The position numbers and the translations under genes are program-made. A stretch of 7,837 bases of DNA, from the NCBI GenBank assembly GCA_937969485.1, contig CALBVQ010000131.1, positions 1-7,837 of the forward strand, in the 5' to 3' direction. The DNA comes from an uncultured Saprospiraceae bacterium (GTDB lineage Bacteria > Bacteroidota > Bacteroidia > Chitinophagales > Saprospiraceae). Position 1 is the first letter of the stretch, and each line of letters begins with the position of its first letter. Below, piece by piece: positions 7,001-7,837 of the stretch. Under the pieces are notes generated by a model. The model searched no databases. It was not told the DNA's origin and worked only from the letters and a program-made list of their open reading frames with translations.

Positions 7001-7618
7001 AAAGTTGACTTTAGCTACTATGTCCATAGTTTTGAAAATGTAGAGAATTTCCTACTTAGGTACTACGATGGTAACTCTTGGGTTACAGTAAAGGATTACA
7101 TCCGAGGAACTGACTTTAATAACAGCACTTTTTACACAACTTCAGTGACACTTAGCAGCTCCGACTATACTTTTGCTTCGAACTCGAGTTTCCGTTTCCA
7201 AGCTGATGCTTCAGGAAATAACGACCAAGTTTACATCGATGCAGTAATTATCACTGGAGATCCTAGTAATAATAATTCACTAATTGCTAAAGACACAAAA
7301 GAAGTTGCCGCATTGATGGAAGTAGAGACTGCTGATGAGATTGATACCAAGATATCGACTATTGGAGCAACTAAAGCTGAAATCAAGATCTACCCTAATC
7401 CTGCGTCAGACTATCTGAACATTGACCTCATGGACAGAGTTAGTGAAATTACGAAAATTGAAATTTACAACTCAATGGGACAAAGAGTGCAAACAATTAA
7501 TTCAATTGAGAGCAGTATGATCAGATTTGATATTACGAATCTAGAAAATGGAATTTATTTCGTCCGATTCGAATCAACTCAAGAAAATATGGAGAGTAAA
7601 ATATTTATCAAGAACTGA
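4094..7618 (+). CDS. Secreted endonuclease I-family protein with fibronectin type III repeats and T9SS sorting domain
   Basis: Read from the ATG at 4094, the protein has 1174 residues. Order of parts: signal peptide (about 1-20, MLRSLLLSCFLLITTLSYSQ); a beta-rich N-terminal region of unnamed type (21-239); an Fn3-like domain (about 243-359); an endonuclease I domain (about 363-621); three Fn3 repeats (626-717, 718-809, 810-902); a MAM-like beta-sandwich (about 908-1056, FESGWDNWQDGG...DQVYIDAVIITG); a linker; and a type A T9SS C-terminal domain (1094-1174, KAEIKIYPNPASDYLNIDL). The nuclease shows the EH pair of the beta-beta-alpha-metal fold (Glu450, His451 in NREHSFPKSW) and the NGLRNN motif (Asn481-Asn486) matching NGDRxN of Vvn/EndA-type enzymes. 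Four cysteines (373, 437, 446, 621) could form disulfides. It should cleave DNA, perhaps RNA too, outside the cell or at its surface; likely uses are nutrient scavenging or biofilm DNA breakdown (inference). An upstream in-frame ATG at 4043 would add 17 residues; 4094 is preferred because it gives a compact signal peptide and an A/T-rich start context. Confidence 0.9.
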   Translation: MLRSLLLSCFLLITTLSYSQLSLTNGTTTYTVDFDGSQTGVNQGAFNGTGLNNPPSTGQLDGNAWAFSGMSTGNHNFGDISIANDYARGSSAGGVGTGGLYSFSVGSNNNALGIQPTGTDWTPGAMCLKIVNNQSSTIQDMDISYIVYIRNDQDRANSFKFSFSTDNVNFTSVPSADVISPAGKAGSPAWDATPINITLGNLELNPGQSMLLKWDGSDQGGSGSRDEFALDDITIVASAPNNNCVQPSQQPSNLVFSTVTDNSIAASFTQSSADKFLVIQSTSSSFSGSITDGATYSVGSNVGNGVVVQYSNSASFISSNLQSNTTYYYYIFAANDNCLGGPDYLSTDPLTGNTTTSSDPNSDYYSVVNGQTCADLKTVLHNLIKGHTQYSYNSLWSVYQQTDDRINDSGNETIVWDMYSDNPAAGENEFTFVAEQCGSYQTEGDCYNREHSFPKSWWGGSTSATQHNDIFVVVPVDGWINGLRNNNPYGVVQTGGAIQTTNNGSKLGSSAIPIPGYTGNVFEPIDAYKGDLARGYFYMLTRYENEIAGWENFTVESDAVLDGNSYPGMEQWAIDMLIDWHTNDPVSQKEIDRNNEVFNYQQNRNPFIDHPEYVAMIWQGCSGGGDTEAPTAPNNLLASNTSASSTDLSWDLSNDNIGVTGYNVYQDGTIVTTSATTTITITGLAELTSYTFQVTAYDAAGNESTFSNNATATTGTGADTQAPTVPTSLSASNVTVTTADLSWNASNDNVGVTGYNIYQNGSIVSSTAGTTTTISGLTASTTYLFNVSAYDAAGNESATSSTISITTDTPADNQAPTVPTSLSVANVTDISADLSWNASNDNVGVTGYNIYQDGIVISSTSSTSFVVTGLTAGSTYLFNVSAFDAAGNESATSSTISVTTSGGAGGPTILHEGYFESGWDNWQDGGSDASRYSGTRSSEGSFSIRLRDNSGTSSSMTSESFDLTSFTEVKVDFSYYVHSFENVENFLLRYYDGNSWVTVKDYIRGTDFNNSTFYTTSVTLSSSDYTFASNSSFRFQADASGNNDQVYIDAVIITGDPSNNNSLIAKDTKEVAALMEVETADEIDTKISTIGATKAEIKIYPNPASDYLNIDLMDRVSEITKIEIYNSMGQRVQTINSIESSMIRFDITNLENGIYFVRFESTQENMESKIFIKN
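5969..6799 (+). repeat. Three tandem fibronectin type III repeats within the nuclease gene
   Basis: Three consecutive units of 92, 92 and 93 codons (5969-6244, 6245-6520, 6521-6799) each carry APTxPxxL, DLSW, NDNxGVTGYNxYQ, a TGL/SGL turn and DAAGNES. Units two and three are the most alike. The 16-residue block NASNDNVGVTGYNIYQ is identical in both (6323-6370 and 6602-6649) yet its codons differ at six third positions, so the duplication is not recent. Fn3 units usually act as spacers or adhesion modules in secreted enzymes. Confidence 0.92.
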
Positions 7619-7662
7619 TGAATCAAAACCACACGAGGTAATAGACAAAATGATTGGTTAAG

Positions 7663-7696
7663 AAAGAGGCTATCTCAATACGAGATGGCCTCTTTT
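7663..7696 (+). terminator. Rho-independent terminator after the nuclease gene
   Basis: A 14-bp stem pairs AAAGAGGCTATCTC (7663-7676) with GAGATGGCCTCTTT (7682-7695), with one T-G wobble at 7671/7687 and a five-base loop AATAC. It ends in TTTT (7693-7696). It begins 45 bases after the stop codon at 7618 and is the only strong hairpin there. The run of T is short, which is common when the 3' stem arm supplies part of it. Confidence 0.85.
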
Positions 7697-7726
7697 AACC
7701 CGAAATATGCATTAAGATATCTATTA
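7695..7726 (+). repeat. 32-bp direct repeat, copy B
   Basis: Second copy of the sequence at 3708-3739, same orientation, one mismatch (A7705). It begins within the last bases of the terminator hairpin. With copy A it brackets the whole nuclease gene, its probable promoter and its terminator, nearly 4 kb. The sequence to its right (7727-7837) shares nothing with the right flank of copy A. Confidence 0.85.
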
Positions 7727-7746
7727 CGAGCTGAAACTGCTTCGAC

Positions 7747-7826
7747 AATGGGAACGTCCAGCTCTTTTGATGCTCACCGTGATGGGGACCACGCCTGCGC
7801 CTCAAAAGAACTGTTGAGCTCCCATT
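7747..7826. repeat. Imperfect inverted repeat at the right edge
   Basis: AATGGGA (7747-7753) pairs with TCCCATT (7820-7826), and further in CAGCTCTTTTGA (7759-7770) pairs with TCAAAAGAACTG (7802-7813) at 11 of 12 positions, around a G/C-rich 31-base loop. A competing pairing joins GAGCTG (7728-7733) with CAGCTC (7759-7764). No frame here encodes a recognisable protein. It could be a structured end of a mobile or repetitive element extending beyond the window, or an RNA structure. Confidence 0.55.
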
Positions 7827-7837
7827 CTCTTTGCATT

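Noticed and set aside
3799..7755. Shared TGGGAAC heptamer right of both 32-bp repeat copies (3799-3805 and 7749-7755)
   Set aside because: The distances from the repeat start differ (91 versus 54 bases) and no similarity joins them, so the repeat does not extend this far.
7675..7776. Minus-strand frame ending ...VSARNRYLNAYFGLKEAISY
   Set aside because: It is preceded by an in-frame TGA with no good start, runs through the terminator hairpin and matches no family I know. I do not support a gene here.
7748..7837. Plus-strand open frame starting MGTSSSFDAHRDGD
   Set aside because: Thirty codons to the window edge, no recognisable similarity, and it overlaps the inverted repeat. It cannot be judged without more sequence.

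Overview
The window looks like a chromosomal segment from a member of the Bacteroidota (Flavobacteriia, Cytophagia or a relative). Four things support this: an LpxC/FabZ fusion protein, which is characteristic of that phylum; a secreted protein ending in a type IX secretion (T9SS) sorting domain; start regions that are A/T-rich and lack Shine-Dalgarno sequences; and exact TAnnTTTG motifs (the Bacteroidota -7 promoter element) just upstream of three gene starts. Family-level placement is not possible from this stretch.

Left part, minus strand (read from right to left): lpxC/fabZ (3547-2159), lpxA (2157-1372), a small ABC-type ATPase (1328-711) and rlmF (639-1, cut by the window edge). The first two form a tight unit with one base between stop and start. 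LpxA acylates UDP-GlcNAc, the LpxC half deacetylates the product (the committed step of lipid A synthesis), and the FabZ half works on the 3-hydroxyacyl-ACP pool that LpxA draws from. The ATPase has no membrane partner in the window. RlmF methylates 23S rRNA and is probably unrelated in function. lpxD, often next to lpxC in this phylum, is not upstream of lpxC here.

Middle, 3548-4042: a 495-bp divergent intergenic region. It holds a good -7 box for lpxC, a weaker promoter candidate for the rightward gene, a nested inverted repeat, and one copy (3708-3739) of a 32-bp sequence that recurs at 7695-7726 with a single mismatch.

Right part, plus strand: one large gene for a secreted multidomain endonuclease I-family protein. 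Its order is signal peptide, N-terminal beta-rich region, Fn3-like domain, nuclease, three Fn3 repeats, MAM-like beta-sandwich and T9SS C-terminal domain. A strong intrinsic terminator follows, then directly the second copy of the 32-bp repeat. The last ~110 bases are rich in inverted repeats and carry no recognisable gene; they may be the edge of a mobile or repetitive element continuing outside the window.

I see no clearly new multi-gene system. The points most worth a second look are the direct repeats bracketing the nuclease gene, the structured sequence at the right edge, and the orphan ATPase whose usual Q-loop and H-loop residues appear to be replaced.
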